NCBI RefSeq assembly: GCF_900583165.1
Contig: NZ_UTKY01000053.1
Coordinates: 178,279 to 242,278, forward strand
Direction: 5' to 3'
Source: Pseudomonas viridiflava
GTDB lineage: Bacteria; Pseudomonadota; Gammaproteobacteria; Pseudomonadales; Pseudomonadaceae
Length of the DNA stretch: 64,000 nt
Below the pieces are notes generated by a model. It was not told the DNA's origin. It saw nothing but the letters and a program-made list of their open reading frames with translations, and made no database searches. How positions within the stretch are numbered: position 1 is the stretch's first letter; every line of letters begins with the position of its first letter. The position numbers and the translations under genes were made by a program. This document shows, in pieces, positions 37,043-46,614 of the stretch.

Positions 37043-39073
37043 CTACACACGGAAGGCGCCAATCAGTTGCTTGAGCTCGATCACCTGAATCGACAGTTGC
37101 CGACTCGCCGCCTCCGTCTGATGGGCACCCTCGGCCGCATGCTCGCCGGCACGGTTGATTTCGACGATGTTCTGGTCGATATCGTGGGCGACGGCGGTCT
37201 GCTGTTCGACGGCAGCGGCAATCTGCTGGTTCTGATCGACGATCATGCCTACGGCGCCGAGGATATTTTCCAACGCCTGCTGGACCTTTTCCGACTGCCC
37301 CACCGTGCCATTGGCCATTGCATGGCTGGTGCCCATGGCCTTCACCGCAGCCCCGACACCGCTGTGCAAGCGGCCGATCATCTGCTCGATTTCCTCGGTA
37401 GAACGCTGGGTGCGCCGGGCCAGGGTTCGTACCTCATCGGCCACGACGGCAAAACCTCGGCCTTGCTCGCCAGCGCGTGCCGCTTCGATGGCGGCATTGA
37501 GCGCCAGCAGGTTGGTCTGCTCGGCGATGCTTTTGATCACTTCCAACACGCTGCTGATGGACTGGCTATCGGTGGCCAATTGGTTGATCACTTGCACCGA
37601 TTGATCAATCTCCGATGCGAGGCGCGCAATGCTGCCTTGCTGGGATTGCACCAGGCCACGGCCGCTGACGGTTTCATCGTTGACGCTGTGGGCACTGCTG
37701 ACCGCCGCCGCCGCGCTGCGGGCCACTTCCTGGGCGGTGGATGACATCTGGTTCATCGCCGTCGCCACTTGTTCGATTTGAGAGCGCTGGCCGGATACCG
37801 CCTGATTGCTTTGGGCCGACACCGTTTGCACCTGGCCAGCCTGCAACTCGACCTGGCTGACGGTGTGCCCGACGCGCTCAATCAGGTCATGAATCTTGGC
37901 CACCGTGCCATTGAACACCTGACCGAGGTCGCCCAGTTCATCGCGGCTGTGGGGCACAAACGTGACGGTCATGTCGCCGGCCGCAACCTTGTCCATCATC
38001 AGTGCCAGACGTCGAAGCGTAGTACGGGTGGAGGCGTAGAAACCGGCGTAGAGATAAAAAATCAGCAAGAACACCGCTGTCAGCGCCGACACCAGTACCA
38101 CCATGTGCGTGCGGTTCTGCGCCAGGCGTTGCTGCAACTGCTGCCCGATAAAAGTCAGGGTGGCTTCATTGAGTTGGTAGGTCTGGGCCATCAATTGGCT
38201 GACGTTGTCGTAGAAACCTTGCCAGGGAGCATCGAGGGTTTCGGCCATCACCACCTGCTCTTCAAACAGCTCGCTGCCTTGCTTGAGGCTGGCGTTGCTG
38301 CTCGTGGCAAGGGCGTCGAGCGCGGTGTGCGCCGCTTTGCTGGAACCCAGGGCGTCCTGCAACTTCAACCCATATTCCGCCTGGAGCTTTTCCAGCTGCT
38401 GCAGCAATTCATCAAAGCGCGTGCTGGAGGATGAGTTCAGAAAGCCCTGGCCCAGGGAATAGGCGCCCATCGCCCGGCCTTCGCCCAGGGTTTGGGTGAC
38501 TTGCGGGGTAACGCTGGTGATCAGTTCGCTGAGTTGGCGCAGATCACTCTGGGGGTCGCGGCTCAGGCCGGATTGACTGGCAATGATCTGGCTGAGCATC
38601 TGTGCCTTGTTGAGCAATTTGCCGATCAGCGCACTTTTGCTCAGCAGCGAGGTTTCCTGTTGCTGGGCTTTGAAGGCGCCAATCAACTCGTCGCGCTTGC
38701 TCTCAAACGCCCCAATTTGCTCGGGGTCGGTGACCATGGCGTCGAGGCCTTGCAGGCGGGTCAGCACGCCTTGCTCCAGCGCGCTGATCTTGCCCTCAAG
38801 GTCACCCGCCTTGCCGGACTGGCCGAGGGTGGCGTTGATTTGTACCAGGTTGTTGAGGGTTTCCAGGTCGCGGCGCAGGGCCAGGCTGCTGCCGAGTAGA
38901 TCGAGGCTTTGCAATTCAATTCGAGTGCCCTGGAATTCGCGCCAGGAATCACGCACCAGGTAAAAGTTGGTCGCCAGCATCGGCAGCAGGAACAGCACGC
39001 TGATCAGGCTGAATTTCATGCCGAAGCTCAGGCGATTCATCAGCGCGACGGCGGGATAGAGCAAGCTCTTCAC
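37043..39073 (-). CDS. methyl-accepting chemotaxis protein
   Basis: The 676-residue transducer has one membrane helix at about 18-42 and a second at about 325-347, enclosing a roughly 280-residue periplasmic helical sensor. A HAMP region follows ([20 protein letters not shown]) and then the long signalling coiled coil. Its hairpin tip ([20 protein letters not shown], then [14 protein letters not shown]) is the CheA/CheW contact. The ligand cannot be deduced. The gene is single, ends near 37043 and has no che genes beside it. Confidence 0.93.
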   Translation of the reverse strand: MKSLLYPAVALMNRLSFGMKFSLISVLFLLPMLATNFYLVRDSWREFQGTRIELQSLDLLGSSLALRRDLETLNNLVQINATLGQSGKAGDLEGKISALEQGVLTRLQGLDAMVTDPEQIGAFESKRDELIGAFKAQQQETSLLSKSALIGKLLNKAQMLSQIIASQSGLSRDPQSDLRQLSELITSVTPQVTQTLGEGRAMGAYSLGQGFLNSSSSTRFDELLQQLEKLQAEYGLKLQDALGSSKAAHTALDALATSSNASLKQGSELFEEQVVMAETLDAPWQGFYDNVSQLMAQTYQLNEATLTFIGQQLQQRLAQNRTHMVVLVSALTAVFLLIFYLYAGFYASTRTTLRRLALMMDKVAAGDMTVTFVPHSRDELGDLGQVFNGTVAKIHDLIERVGHTVSQVELQAGQVQTVSAQSNQAVSGQRSQIEQVATAMNQMSSTAQEVARSAAAAVSSAHSVNDETVSGRGLVQSQQGSIARLASEIDQSVQVINQLATDSQSISSVLEVIKSIAEQTNLLALNAAIEAARAGEQGRGFAVVADEVRTLARRTQRSTEEIEQMIGRLHSGVGAAVKAMGTSHAMANGTVGQSEKVQQALENILGAVGMIVDQNQQIAAAVEQQTAVAHDIDQNIVEINRAGEHAAEGAHQTEAASRQLSIQVIELKQLIGAFRV

Positions 39074-39198
39074 AGGTGAACTCCCTTTCTTTTATTTTTA
39101 TTAAGGCGCAGGGCGGCAGTTAGCCATCACCTGTATAGCTCAATTTGAAAGGGAGTTTTGTAACTTAAGGTTAATGAATGTGGGGGCATTGCAAAAAA

Positions 39199-39229
39199 AT
39201 GTGGGAGGGGGCAAGCCCCCTCCCACAGT
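39199..39229. repeat. single REP palindrome
   Basis: AATGTGGGAGGGGGCAAGCC with the complementary CCCCTCCCAC arm follows. It lies in the short gap between the chemotaxis gene and ampE. A partial copy (AATGTGGGGGCATTG) precedes it at 39177. Confidence 0.85.
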
Positions 39230-39248
39230 TTTGACCGGGTTCGCTTAA

Positions 39249-40085
39249 CTAGGGCAAGACAGTCCAGATCGCAAAGCCGGCATACCACAGCACCGCGGCG
39301 CGCAGCAGCAGTTCCCACAGGCGATCCAGGCTGGTGATGCCGTCGGCGCCTACCACCGGCGGCGGGATTTCGGCGGCGACCAGGCCGACTTTTTCCACCA
39401 GTTGGGCAGCACTGATGTCCCAGTTGAGCAGTTCGTGGAGCATCACGCGGCTGACCGCAACGAAGTTGCCCACCAAGGCAAAGCTCGCTGCCAGCAAACG
39501 CACGGGCAGCCAGTCAAACGCGTGGCGCAGTTGCGCGGCGCGTTCGGCCACCAGCGGGTTCTGGCTGTGTTCACTGGCCAGTGCCAGCAAGCGATAAGCC
39601 AGTGCCGCGACGGGGCCCAGCAGGAAGTACCAGAAGATCACCGCGAAAAAGCTCTGGTAGGCCTGCCATAGCAGATGGCCCTGGACACGCTCAAGCAGTT
39701 GCTCACCGCTGTCGGCGCCAAGATTCAGGTCACGTTCGGCCACGTGTTCGGCGGCTTGCAGGTCGCCACGGCGCCAGGCATCGCGAAACGGGCCGAGCCC
39801 GCCCAATAAATCGCCACGGCCCAGGCTATAGATCAACACCAATAGATGCACCGGCAGCGCCAGCAAGCCGTAGGCCACGGGTTCCAGTACCAGCAGCAAC
39901 AGCGCCAGCAAGGCCACCGGCAGTAACACCAACAGCACCAGAATCAGCCACGGCTGCTTGCCCAGGCGCGGGCTCGCTTCCAGCTTGGCCAGCTCACGCA
40001 GCCAGCCGCCGTCGCGTTGCAACCGCTGGCGCAGGGCCGAAAACTTCTCGATCCAAACCGCCAGCACCAACACCAAGAAACTCAT
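39249..40085 (-). CDS. ampE: AmpE-family inner-membrane protein
   Basis: The protein has 278 residues from the ATG at 40085 (MSFLVLVLAVWIEKFSALRQ). It has four or so membrane helices, among them LVLLPVALLALLLLVLEPVA and FFAVIFWYFLLGPVAALAYR, and the C-terminal helix LLLRAAVLWYAGFAIW. It overlaps the ampD stop by four bases (ATGA), the conserved ampDE arrangement. AmpE is an inner-membrane companion of AmpD with an incompletely understood role in beta-lactamase induction and cell-wall recycling. Confidence 0.9.
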   Translation of the reverse strand: MSFLVLVLAVWIEKFSALRQRLQRDGGWLRELAKLEASPRLGKQPWLILVLLVLLPVALLALLLLVLEPVAYGLLALPVHLLVLIYSLGRGDLLGGLGPFRDAWRRGDLQAAEHVAERDLNLGADSGEQLLERVQGHLLWQAYQSFFAVIFWYFLLGPVAALAYRLLALASEHSQNPLVAERAAQLRHAFDWLPVRLLAASFALVGNFVAVSRVMLHELLNWDISAAQLVEKVGLVAAEIPPPVVGADGITSLDRLWELLLRAAVLWYAGFAIWTVLP

Positions 40086-40645
40086 CGTGCCTGTCCTCCA
40101 TCCTGCAGGGCGCCGCGAAAGCGCGCCCAATCAAAAGCCGGTCCCGGGTCGGTCTTGCGTCCCGGGGCGATATCGCTGTGGCCACATATTCGCTGGGGGG
40201 TAAGGTCTGGATAGGCCGCCATCAGTTGACGGGCCAGTTCGATCAGCGACCTGTATTGAGCGTCGGTGAACGGCAGGTCATCGGTACCTTCCAGCTCGAT
40301 CCCCAAGGAAAAGTCATTACACGTCTCCCGCCCCTCGAAGCGCGAGACCCCGGCATGCCAGGCTCGGTCGCCGCAGGACACAAACTGCGTGACAACGCCG
40401 TCGCGCTCAATCAGAAAATGCGCGGACACTCGTAAGTCAGCGATCCCTTCAAAGTAGGGATGTTCCGTGACATCCAGGCGATTCTGAAAAAACTCCTGCA
40501 CCTTGCCGGTGGCGAACTGCGCCGGTGGCAGGCTGATGTTATGCACCACCAGCAGTGAAATTTCGCCTGTGGGGCGCTCGTTGAAGTTGGGTGAAGGGCA
40601 ATGGCGGATGCCCTGGCACCAACCGCTGGCGGGGTCCAACTGCAT
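40082..40645 (-). CDS. ampD: 1,6-anhydro-N-acetylmuramyl-L-alanine amidase AmpD
   Basis: This 187-residue cytosolic amidase of the type 2 amidase fold has zinc ligands in LLVVHNISLP, AWHAGVSRF and ICGHSDIAPGRKTDPG. It cleaves the peptide from anhydro-muropeptides in cell-wall recycling and so keeps AmpR-controlled ampC silent. The start at 40645 (MQLDPASGWCQGIRHCPSPN) fits the family; a longer frame to 40954 overlaps the next gene. Confidence 0.96.
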   Translation of the reverse strand: MQLDPASGWCQGIRHCPSPNFNERPTGEISLLVVHNISLPPAQFATGKVQEFFQNRLDVTEHPYFEGIADLRVSAHFLIERDGVVTQFVSCGDRAWHAGVSRFEGRETCNDFSLGIELEGTDDLPFTDAQYRSLIELARQLMAAYPDLTPQRICGHSDIAPGRKTDPGPAFDWARFRGALQDGGQAR

Positions 40646-40706
40646 ACTGGTTCCTTGAACGAGACAAAGTATGACCAGTATGCCGCGTTCGACCCTGTGC
40701 TTGCGA

Positions 40707-42857
40707 TCACTTGCCGCGATTGAGTTGACGCAGATGGCCCACCACCGCTTCCAGCGCCCGCTCGAATAACGGTTGGTCGTCGAGGGTGTGCAGCGCGCCG
40801 CGCTTGAACGCCAGGGCCAACTGCCCGGCACTTTGCTCCAGTACTTTGAGGCCCGTGCGGCTGACAAAGATATACGCGTGGGCAGGGCACATGATGGCAG
40901 TGAGTTTGCAACGCTGCGCATTGGCTTCGCCGCCGTCGAACGCAACCCAGGCACCGACCCTTAACTGGCGGGCCCTGAGCAGGTCAGGGTCATCCTCTGG
41001 CAGGTCATCGCCGGTGTCGGGCAATACGGCGCTGAGCACAAATGGCTCGCGCACGTGGATCAACGCATCAACCTCCTCGGGTGCCTGAATATGCAGGGCC
41101 TGCAACCGCACAAAAAATTCACGGGTGCTGAAAGGGTCGAACGCGGCGCTGGTCAACCCGTCGCGCAAAGCCTTGAGCAGACCCGGCACCTGCGCCAGCA
41201 AGTGCTGCTCGCCTTCGGTGTCGGTTTGCAGGCTGACGCTCCAGACCAGCTCGTCCAGGGTGCGCAGCCCCGCTTGCCATTGCACCGACTGCTCACCGTG
41301 CTTGAGGTGGGCGAGCAACAGCACTTGGCTCCAGGCTTGTTGTACAAACACCACCACCGAACGTGGCAGCACCTTGCCCAACAATCGTCGATTCAGCACA
41401 TCGGCGACCCGTTGGCGCACAGCCTCGGTGCGCAGCCGTGCGTCTTCAGTGTCGCGGGTGTGCTGTTCCAGCAGTTCACTGCGTCGCCGTTCGTCGGCAG
41501 CAAACGCGCTGAACTCCGCCAACAGCAGGGTAAAAATCGTCGGGTCTTCGATAAATTCATTGAGCAGGCGCTGCACCACCTGCTCGATACGCAGGTACAG
41601 GGTGTCGCGTTGATAGTCATCGCGCGAATTCCAACCCAAGGTGCTGGCCGCGATTTCATTGAGCAGGCATCGCGCCGGGTGATTGGAGCAACTGAACAGA
41701 CTGTGGTCCAGCAACGCGACTTTCAGCATCGGGATCTGCAAACGACCGATCAAGGCCTTGAAGGCCTCCGGAATGACGCGATCGCTGAGGAAAAATTCGA
41801 ACAGCATGGCGACCAGATTGATGACGTCTTCATCCTGCGCCTCTACGACCCGCGACTTGCCGCTCTTGACGCTGACGCGTGTGAGCAGTTGCCCAAGTTG
41901 GCTACGCAGGTCGAAGTCGTCCTCGGCATCTGGCTCGGGGACGTATTGCTGCAAGTGGGAGAGCAGGCGCAGCAGGTCGCGCGTAGCGATGGGCTGGGGT
42001 TCGGCGCTGGCTTCGAGGGTCGGTGCGATACTGCCGCGCACGGTGATGAGCAATTGCTGCAACCGGTTAAATGCTTTCTGGCCGCTTTCATCAACGTTTT
42101 GATCAATTGTCGGCAGTGCCGCTTCGCGTCGCGGATCGCGGCCAGCGCGCCCACCGGGGCGGCGGGACGGCGCTGCTTTGAGCTCGGGCAACACGCCGGT
42201 GGCGATCAGCAACTGATTGGCTTCGCCGTACAGCTGGTCAGCGTCGCTGAGCACGTATTTTTCAAAAAGCTTGAGCATGATCAGCTTGACGCGAATTTCT
42301 ACCCCCAGGCTGCGCCCTGCCCGCAGGAAGAACTCGCAAAGCAGCGCCGGGCCTAGGGGATTTTCGGCGTCATCAAGGCGGTTGCCCAGCACGGCACTCA
42401 AGCGCGAGGTGAGTTGTGCCAGGGCCAGGCCGTCGCGGTGGTGCACTCTGCCTAGCATGGCTTCAAGCGCAACGGCTTTTTCCACATCATCCTTCGAGCT
42501 GCCCGGGGCTGTTTCGTAGCACACCACAGGTACCAATAGGCGCTCGCCGCCCCCGGCCTGACCTAGGTTGGCAAAGGCTTCGAACAGCCGCTCCATGAAC
42601 ACGCGCTCGAAATTCTTGCGCTTTAGCCGCAGGTCACGCATGGCCTCGAAGAAAATATGGTGGTCGAGGTTATTGCGGGCTTTGTCGGCCATTTCGAACA
42701 GGGTGTCATCAGCGTTATCGAACAGCTCTTGCAAACCTTGCTGCAGTTGTTGCGCTGCCTTGTCGCGCACCTGCAGCAACACCACCGGCAAACGGGCCAG
42801 CGGCGCTAGCGTGGCATTCGCTTTATTGATCGGCACCACCTTTGCGTCCTTATGCAT
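40707..42857 (-). CDS. DUF1631 family protein
   Basis: The 716-residue protein is mostly helical with no signal peptide and begins MHKDAKVVPINKANATLAPL. Segments such as LFDNADDTLFEMADKARNN and FFEAMRDLRLKRKNFERVFM match my memory of DUF1631. A PilZ-like beta segment may lie near the C terminus (LRARQLRVGAWVAFDGGEAN), which would bind cyclic-di-GMP; this is tentative. The position between ampD and nadC is the same as in P. aeruginosa (PA4523). Function is unknown. Confidence 0.85.
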   Translation of the reverse strand: MHKDAKVVPINKANATLAPLARLPVVLLQVRDKAAQQLQQGLQELFDNADDTLFEMADKARNNLDHHIFFEAMRDLRLKRKNFERVFMERLFEAFANLGQAGGGERLLVPVVCYETAPGSSKDDVEKAVALEAMLGRVHHRDGLALAQLTSRLSAVLGNRLDDAENPLGPALLCEFFLRAGRSLGVEIRVKLIMLKLFEKYVLSDADQLYGEANQLLIATGVLPELKAAPSRRPGGRAGRDPRREAALPTIDQNVDESGQKAFNRLQQLLITVRGSIAPTLEASAEPQPIATRDLLRLLSHLQQYVPEPDAEDDFDLRSQLGQLLTRVSVKSGKSRVVEAQDEDVINLVAMLFEFFLSDRVIPEAFKALIGRLQIPMLKVALLDHSLFSCSNHPARCLLNEIAASTLGWNSRDDYQRDTLYLRIEQVVQRLLNEFIEDPTIFTLLLAEFSAFAADERRRSELLEQHTRDTEDARLRTEAVRQRVADVLNRRLLGKVLPRSVVVFVQQAWSQVLLLAHLKHGEQSVQWQAGLRTLDELVWSVSLQTDTEGEQHLLAQVPGLLKALRDGLTSAAFDPFSTREFFVRLQALHIQAPEEVDALIHVREPFVLSAVLPDTGDDLPEDDPDLLRARQLRVGAWVAFDGGEANAQRCKLTAIMCPAHAYIFVSRTGLKVLEQSAGQLALAFKRGALHTLDDQPLFERALEAVVGHLRQLNRGK

Positions 42858-43046
42858 CCTGGCCTCCTGAAACGGCGGTGTTAAGCGTACGTCAAAGCTA
42901 TGACGTCAATTGCAAGGCGCGAGATTATCTTGCAAATGTGGGTGCTTGCGCCAGCACCCTCTGCCATTTGGTCCTAAATGAGCTGGCCGCTGGGTTCAGG
43001 CGCGCACTGCCCCTATAATCGGGGCACTTTGTTTGTGGAGCCTGTT

Positions 43047-43895
43047 ATGCCGAATCTCCGTCTTGCCGACCTCACCGCCGAAATCGAAGCCAACGTGCGC
43101 CGTGCACTGCTGGAAGACATCGGCAGCGGCGACATCACCGCGCAGTTGATCCCGGCCGAACGGCTGGCCACGGCCACGATCATCACCCGCGATGCGGCCG
43201 TCATCAGCGGTACGGCCTGGGTGGATGCAGTATTCCGTCAATTGGACCCACGGGTTGCCGTGCATTGGCAGGTGGCCGACGGCGAACGCGTCAGCCCCAA
43301 CCAGACGCTGTTCCGTCTCGAAGGCCCGGCGCGTTCGTTGCTCAGCGGCGAACGCAGTGCGTTGAATTTTCTGCAGCTGCTCTCCGGCGTCGCCACACGC
43401 GCCCGGTACCTGGCAGATTTTGTCGGCACTACACAGGTCAAACTGCTGGACACCCGCAAGACCCTGCCCGGCCTGCGCCTTGCGCAGAAATACGCAGTGA
43501 CTTGCGGCGGCTGCCATAACCACCGCATCGGTTTGTATGACGCGTTCCTGATCAAGGAAAACCATATCGCCGCCTGTGGTGGCATCGCCCAAGCCATTAC
43601 CGCTGCGCATAAGATTGCCCCCGGCAAGCCGGTGGAAATCGAAGTGGAGAGTCTGGATGAACTGCGCGAAGCGCTGGCGGCGGGCGCCGACATCGTCATG
43701 CTCGACGAGCTGAGCCTGGAAGACATGCGTGAAGCCGTGCGCCTCAACGGCGGCAAGGCCAAGTTGGAAGCCAGCGGCGGGATCAATGAAAGCACCCTGC
43801 TGCCCATCGCTGAAACCGGCGTGGACTACATCTCCATCGGCGCGATGACCAAGGATGTGAAGGCGGTGGATTTGTCGATGCGCCTCAGTATTTGA
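43047..43895 (+). CDS. nadC: nicotinate-nucleotide pyrophosphorylase (quinolinate phosphoribosyltransferase)
   Basis: The 282-residue enzyme makes nicotinate mononucleotide from quinolinate and PRPP in NAD synthesis. Visible motifs are [67 protein letters not shown] and [10 protein letters not shown], the phosphate- and substrate-binding loops of the family. The start at 43047 ([20 protein letters not shown]) fits the usual length of about 280. It is divergent from the DUF1631 gene. Confidence 0.96.
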   Translation: MPNLRLADLTAEIEANVRRALLEDIGSGDITAQLIPAERLATATIITRDAAVISGTAWVDAVFRQLDPRVAVHWQVADGERVSPNQTLFRLEGPARSLLSGERSALNFLQLLSGVATRARYLADFVGTTQVKLLDTRKTLPGLRLAQKYAVTCGGCHNHRIGLYDAFLIKENHIAACGGIAQAITAAHKIAPGKPVEIEVESLDELREALAAGADIVMLDELSLEDMREAVRLNGGKAKLEASGGINESTLLPIAETGVDYISIGAMTKDVKAVDLSMRLSI

Positions 43896-43917
43896 GAAGT
43901 TGCTAGTTGGTTAGCTC

Positions 43918-43955
43918 TAAGCTGCAAGTAGGCGGTGCGCCGGCTTGCAGCTTAG
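43918..43955. repeat. inverted repeat downstream of nadC
   Basis: TAAGCTGCAAG and CTTGCAGCTTA pair perfectly across a GC-rich loop, between the convergent ends of nadC and the next gene. There is no T run, so it may be a rho-independent end of weak type or a dispersed repeat. A related GCAAGCTGCAA lies near 19696. Confidence 0.55.
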
Positions 43956-43977
43956 CGCTTCAAACATGTGGCTGCTC

Positions 43978-44283
43978 TCAAACCACCAAGTTATTCATCT
44001 CGCAATACTCGTCCCATTCGACACCCAGCACTTCGGCCGCCTCTTTGTGCAAAACCAACCGTGCTGATTCGAATTCTTCCGCTGTCGAGGTGTACTTAAG
44101 GGTCAGTTCCCAAGGCTGAAGGCCCTGGCTCTCGGCCTCGTCCTCGAATGCCCACTGGACCTGGTCGCGCTGATCATCGGCGCTTAGGTCCTTGATCTCT
44201 TCTTTAAGCTGCGGCGATTCCTCAAGGTATTTTTCGAGGGCTGCTTGGTGCCGAACTTCCTGGGTCATTTCAGTCGTGGTCAT
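43978..44283 (-). CDS. small acidic helical protein (DUF6388-like)
   Basis: The 101-residue protein is acidic and helical (QAALEKYLEESPQLKEEIKD, FESARLVLHKEAAEVLGVEW) with no membrane segment or cysteine pair. It resembles a Pseudomonas family I recall as DUF6388, but I cannot verify this. It lies between nadC and tRNA-Thr. Nothing in the sequence points to a function. Confidence 0.7.
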   Translation of the reverse strand: MTTTEMTQEVRHQAALEKYLEESPQLKEEIKDLSADDQRDQVQWAFEDEAESQGLQPWELTLKYTSTAEEFESARLVLHKEAAEVLGVEWDEYCEMNNLVV

Positions 44284-44438
44284 GTTGTTCTCTTTGGATC
44301 GAGGAATGGGGATGCATCTGGGACATCAAGGTTGCGCAGATACAAAAGAACAGGCATGGATGCCGGCTCGTCTGGCCTTCAGAACCATTCTTGGGATCAT
44401 CTGAAAACGGTCTTGCCTTTGAAGCGGTGCTGCCTTTG

Positions 44439-44511
44439 TGCCCGAGACAGGAATCGAACCTGCGACCTTCGCGTTACGAGTGCGCTGCTCTACCGGCTGA
44501 GCTACACGGGC
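44439..44511 (-). tRNA. tRNA-Thr (anticodon CGT)
   Basis: A 73-base cloverleaf on the minus strand has D-stem GCTC/GAGC, anticodon loop CTCGTAA (anticodon CGT, codon ACG) and T-arm GCAGG-TTCGATT-CCTGT. CCA is not encoded (CAA follows). Unusually, it shows mismatches at 6-67 (T-T), 27-43 (G-A) and 31-39 (A-C). The place beside the pilin locus matches P. aeruginosa, where a tRNA-Thr borders pilA and tfpO. Confidence 0.88.
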
Positions 44512-44559
44512 GGTGGGCTAAAGCTAGCACCGCATGGGGCGTCCGGCAACTTGTGGGCT

Positions 44560-45960
44560 TCAGCGAGTAATCACGCCCTGGGCCCAGAAGCGCGGTTGCA
44601 GGAAGTTATGCTGGGGGTCGAGGTACTGCTGCTGGGCTTGCTTGACGTGGGGCAGGTCGCGTACGGCGATAAAAATCAACAGACCAACGGCCAATACCGT
44701 TGAGGTTTTCCACAGAGCCCAGGGCATCGATCGTACAGCCGAAGCCGGAGCTCGCCACACATGCAGCGCCAGCAACCAGCCCACCACCAACGCCAGCCAT
44801 ACCTGGGAGTTGGGCATCACAATCACGCCGTCGACCATCGACTGCACCAGTGCGCCGATCAAGGCGGCGAACAGGCATAACCGCAGCAGATCGGCACGCT
44901 CGGTGGACTGCATGCGCGCGTGAATCACACACACGGTAGCCCAACCGCCCCGCCACGCCAGCACTGCTACGCACACCGCCGATGGCACACCCCATTCGCT
45001 CATCCATTGCAGGACGGCCTGATGAGGATGGGCTGCGACGCTGTTGGCAATATCGGCAAAATGCATCGGCCCGAAGCCCAGCCAAGGCCGTTCGACGAGC
45101 ATGTGCCAGCCTTGCCACCAGATCGGGCCCCGGCCAGACAGTGAGGTGGTCAGCCGATCACTTGCGCTCGCAGAAATCTCGATTCCGACATGATCCACCA
45201 GCACGGTGAACACCAGCCAGTACAGCAACAAGCCACTGAACACTGCAGCCAGCTGCCACCCTAGCCAGCGGCGCGCCCAAGGCCCGAGCAATGCCAGCAC
45301 CGCGCCGGCCACCCCCATGCCTAGCCAGGTGCCGCGCGTACCGCCACCGATTGCGATCAACCACCAGATACACAACAACGCGAACACCGCACCGCGCAGG
45401 GTTCGCGAGACAGTCGGCATCAATAAAGGGAGCGCCAAAAGAGGCAGGGTGAATGTCTGGAACTGGCCATAGAAACGCTTGTTGGAAAAGCCGGACAGCA
45501 GTAGGTCCGTGTCCAGGGTTCGCTCGCCACTGGTGAATGCAAGCGCCCCTGCGTACAGGTATTGGATCGACTTGATCAGGCAGAGCACCAGCACCGTGAG
45601 GATCAGGGCGCGGTCCAAAGGTGCGCCGCCGTGTCGACGAAGCCAGGCAAATGCCACCGTGATCGCCCCACAACTGATAAACAACGCGACTTCGGTGAAC
45701 GCCCAGAGCGGCTGGTGCGCCCGAGCCGATGACACCAGCCCCAGCGCAATGATCAATGCCAGGCCCACTGCCGTGGGCCGGTCGACCAAACACTCACTGG
45801 GGGTGACCGACAGCCCGTACAGCACCGCGCAAAGCCCGATGGCGATCTGCATCGCTCGCTGCAGGTCGTGCCCACTGAATGGTGCACACACCCCGACAAC
45901 CAGCAGACATACCGTCACTACCAGAAAAAGACTGCCGCGCTGCTGTACGGATAACGACAT
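44560..45960 (-). CDS. O-antigen ligase-type membrane protein next to pilA (TfpO/PglL-like)
   Basis: The 466-residue protein has about eleven membrane helices. The large periplasmic loop contains the Wzy_C signature SGRGPIWWQGWHMLVERPWL and HPHQAVLQWMSEWG. Enzymes of this fold move lipid-linked glycan to lipid A core or to pilin. The order pilA - ligase - tRNA-Thr equals that of P. aeruginosa group I strains, where TfpO glycosylates the C-terminal Ser of PilA. The pilin here ends in CGTDGA, so that site is absent and the target may differ. Confidence 0.85.
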   Translation of the reverse strand: MSLSVQQRGSLFLVVTVCLLVVGVCAPFSGHDLQRAMQIAIGLCAVLYGLSVTPSECLVDRPTAVGLALIIALGLVSSARAHQPLWAFTEVALFISCGAITVAFAWLRRHGGAPLDRALILTVLVLCLIKSIQYLYAGALAFTSGERTLDTDLLLSGFSNKRFYGQFQTFTLPLLALPLLMPTVSRTLRGAVFALLCIWWLIAIGGGTRGTWLGMGVAGAVLALLGPWARRWLGWQLAAVFSGLLLYWLVFTVLVDHVGIEISASASDRLTTSLSGRGPIWWQGWHMLVERPWLGFGPMHFADIANSVAAHPHQAVLQWMSEWGVPSAVCVAVLAWRGGWATVCVIHARMQSTERADLLRLCLFAALIGALVQSMVDGVIVMPNSQVWLALVVGWLLALHVWRAPASAVRSMPWALWKTSTVLAVGLLIFIAVRDLPHVKQAQQQYLDPQHNFLQPRFWAQGVITR

Positions 45961-45995
45961 CGACCACCTCTACGCCCATGTGGACGGTTTAGCCG

Positions 45996-46415
45996 TTACG
46001 CCCCGTCGGTACCGCAGCCCTTGGCGACATATTTTTCTTCAGCAGTCGTGGTGCATTTCCAGCCGGTGGTGGCGCTGCGCGTCAGGGTGATGAGTTTGTT
46101 CAGTACCGGGGCCGGGGCGTCGAGGATTTCGCAACTTATGGTGCCTGCGCCGGTAGTCACATCACCTGTGACAACGATCTTGCAGTTGGCGGTACTGTCA
46201 CTGGTGCCGCCGATCAACTCTCGGGTAGGTACGGTGCCCTGGTTGATGGTGGACTCATAACCGGCCTTCAATGCCGTGATCTCAGCCAGGCCGGCGGTGA
46301 ACTTGGCCTTGGCCTGGTGCGTGGTGTACATGGGCAGGCCGATGGTGGCCAAGATGCCGATGATTGCCACGACGATCAACAGCTCGATCAGGGTAAAACC
46401 TTTTTGACGTATCAC
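45996..46415 (-). CDS. pilA: type IV major pilin
   Basis: The prepilin has leader MIRQKG and then FTLIELLIVVAIIGILATIG, the hydrophobic N-terminal helix cut by PilD after Gly and N-methylated on Phe. I chose the GTG at 46415, seven bases after GGAG and giving a canonical six-residue leader; the GTG at 46421 is too close to that site. Mature length is about 133. Four cysteines can form two disulfides, the last (WKC ... KGC) closing the D-loop. It is divergent from pilC. I could not find a GG-N10-GC sigma-54 promoter upstream, unlike in P. aeruginosa. Confidence 0.93.
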   Translation of the reverse strand: MIRQKGFTLIELLIVVAIIGILATIGLPMYTTHQAKAKFTAGLAEITALKAGYESTINQGTVPTRELIGGTSDSTANCKIVVTGDVTTGAGTISCEILDAPAPVLNKLITLTRSATTGWKCTTTAEEKYVAKGCGTDGA

Positions 46416-46614
46416 ATTCACTCTCCAGGATAGAACTCATGACAAGGCGCGTCCTGCGCCCCGTGTTGTGCAGCGGCGCCAGTGTACGCATCCGCAGGCA
46501 GGCGAGCGCCTGTATGTCGCACATTCTGACATTTTATCGATGGCCTACGGCCGGTCCGAATCGTTCATCTGACTAAGCTATAAATCTTCAACGACCTCTG
46601 CGCGGAACCGTGAC

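Noticed and set aside
42930..42965. Another REP copy upstream of nadC (AATGTGGGTGCTTGCGCCAG)
   Set aside because: It resembles the REP but the G and C runs are interrupted; too degenerate to list.
46416..46560. Sigma-54 promoter of pilA
   Set aside because: TGGCGCCGCTGCAC looked promising, but the GG and GC elements are too close together for a -24/-12 promoter.
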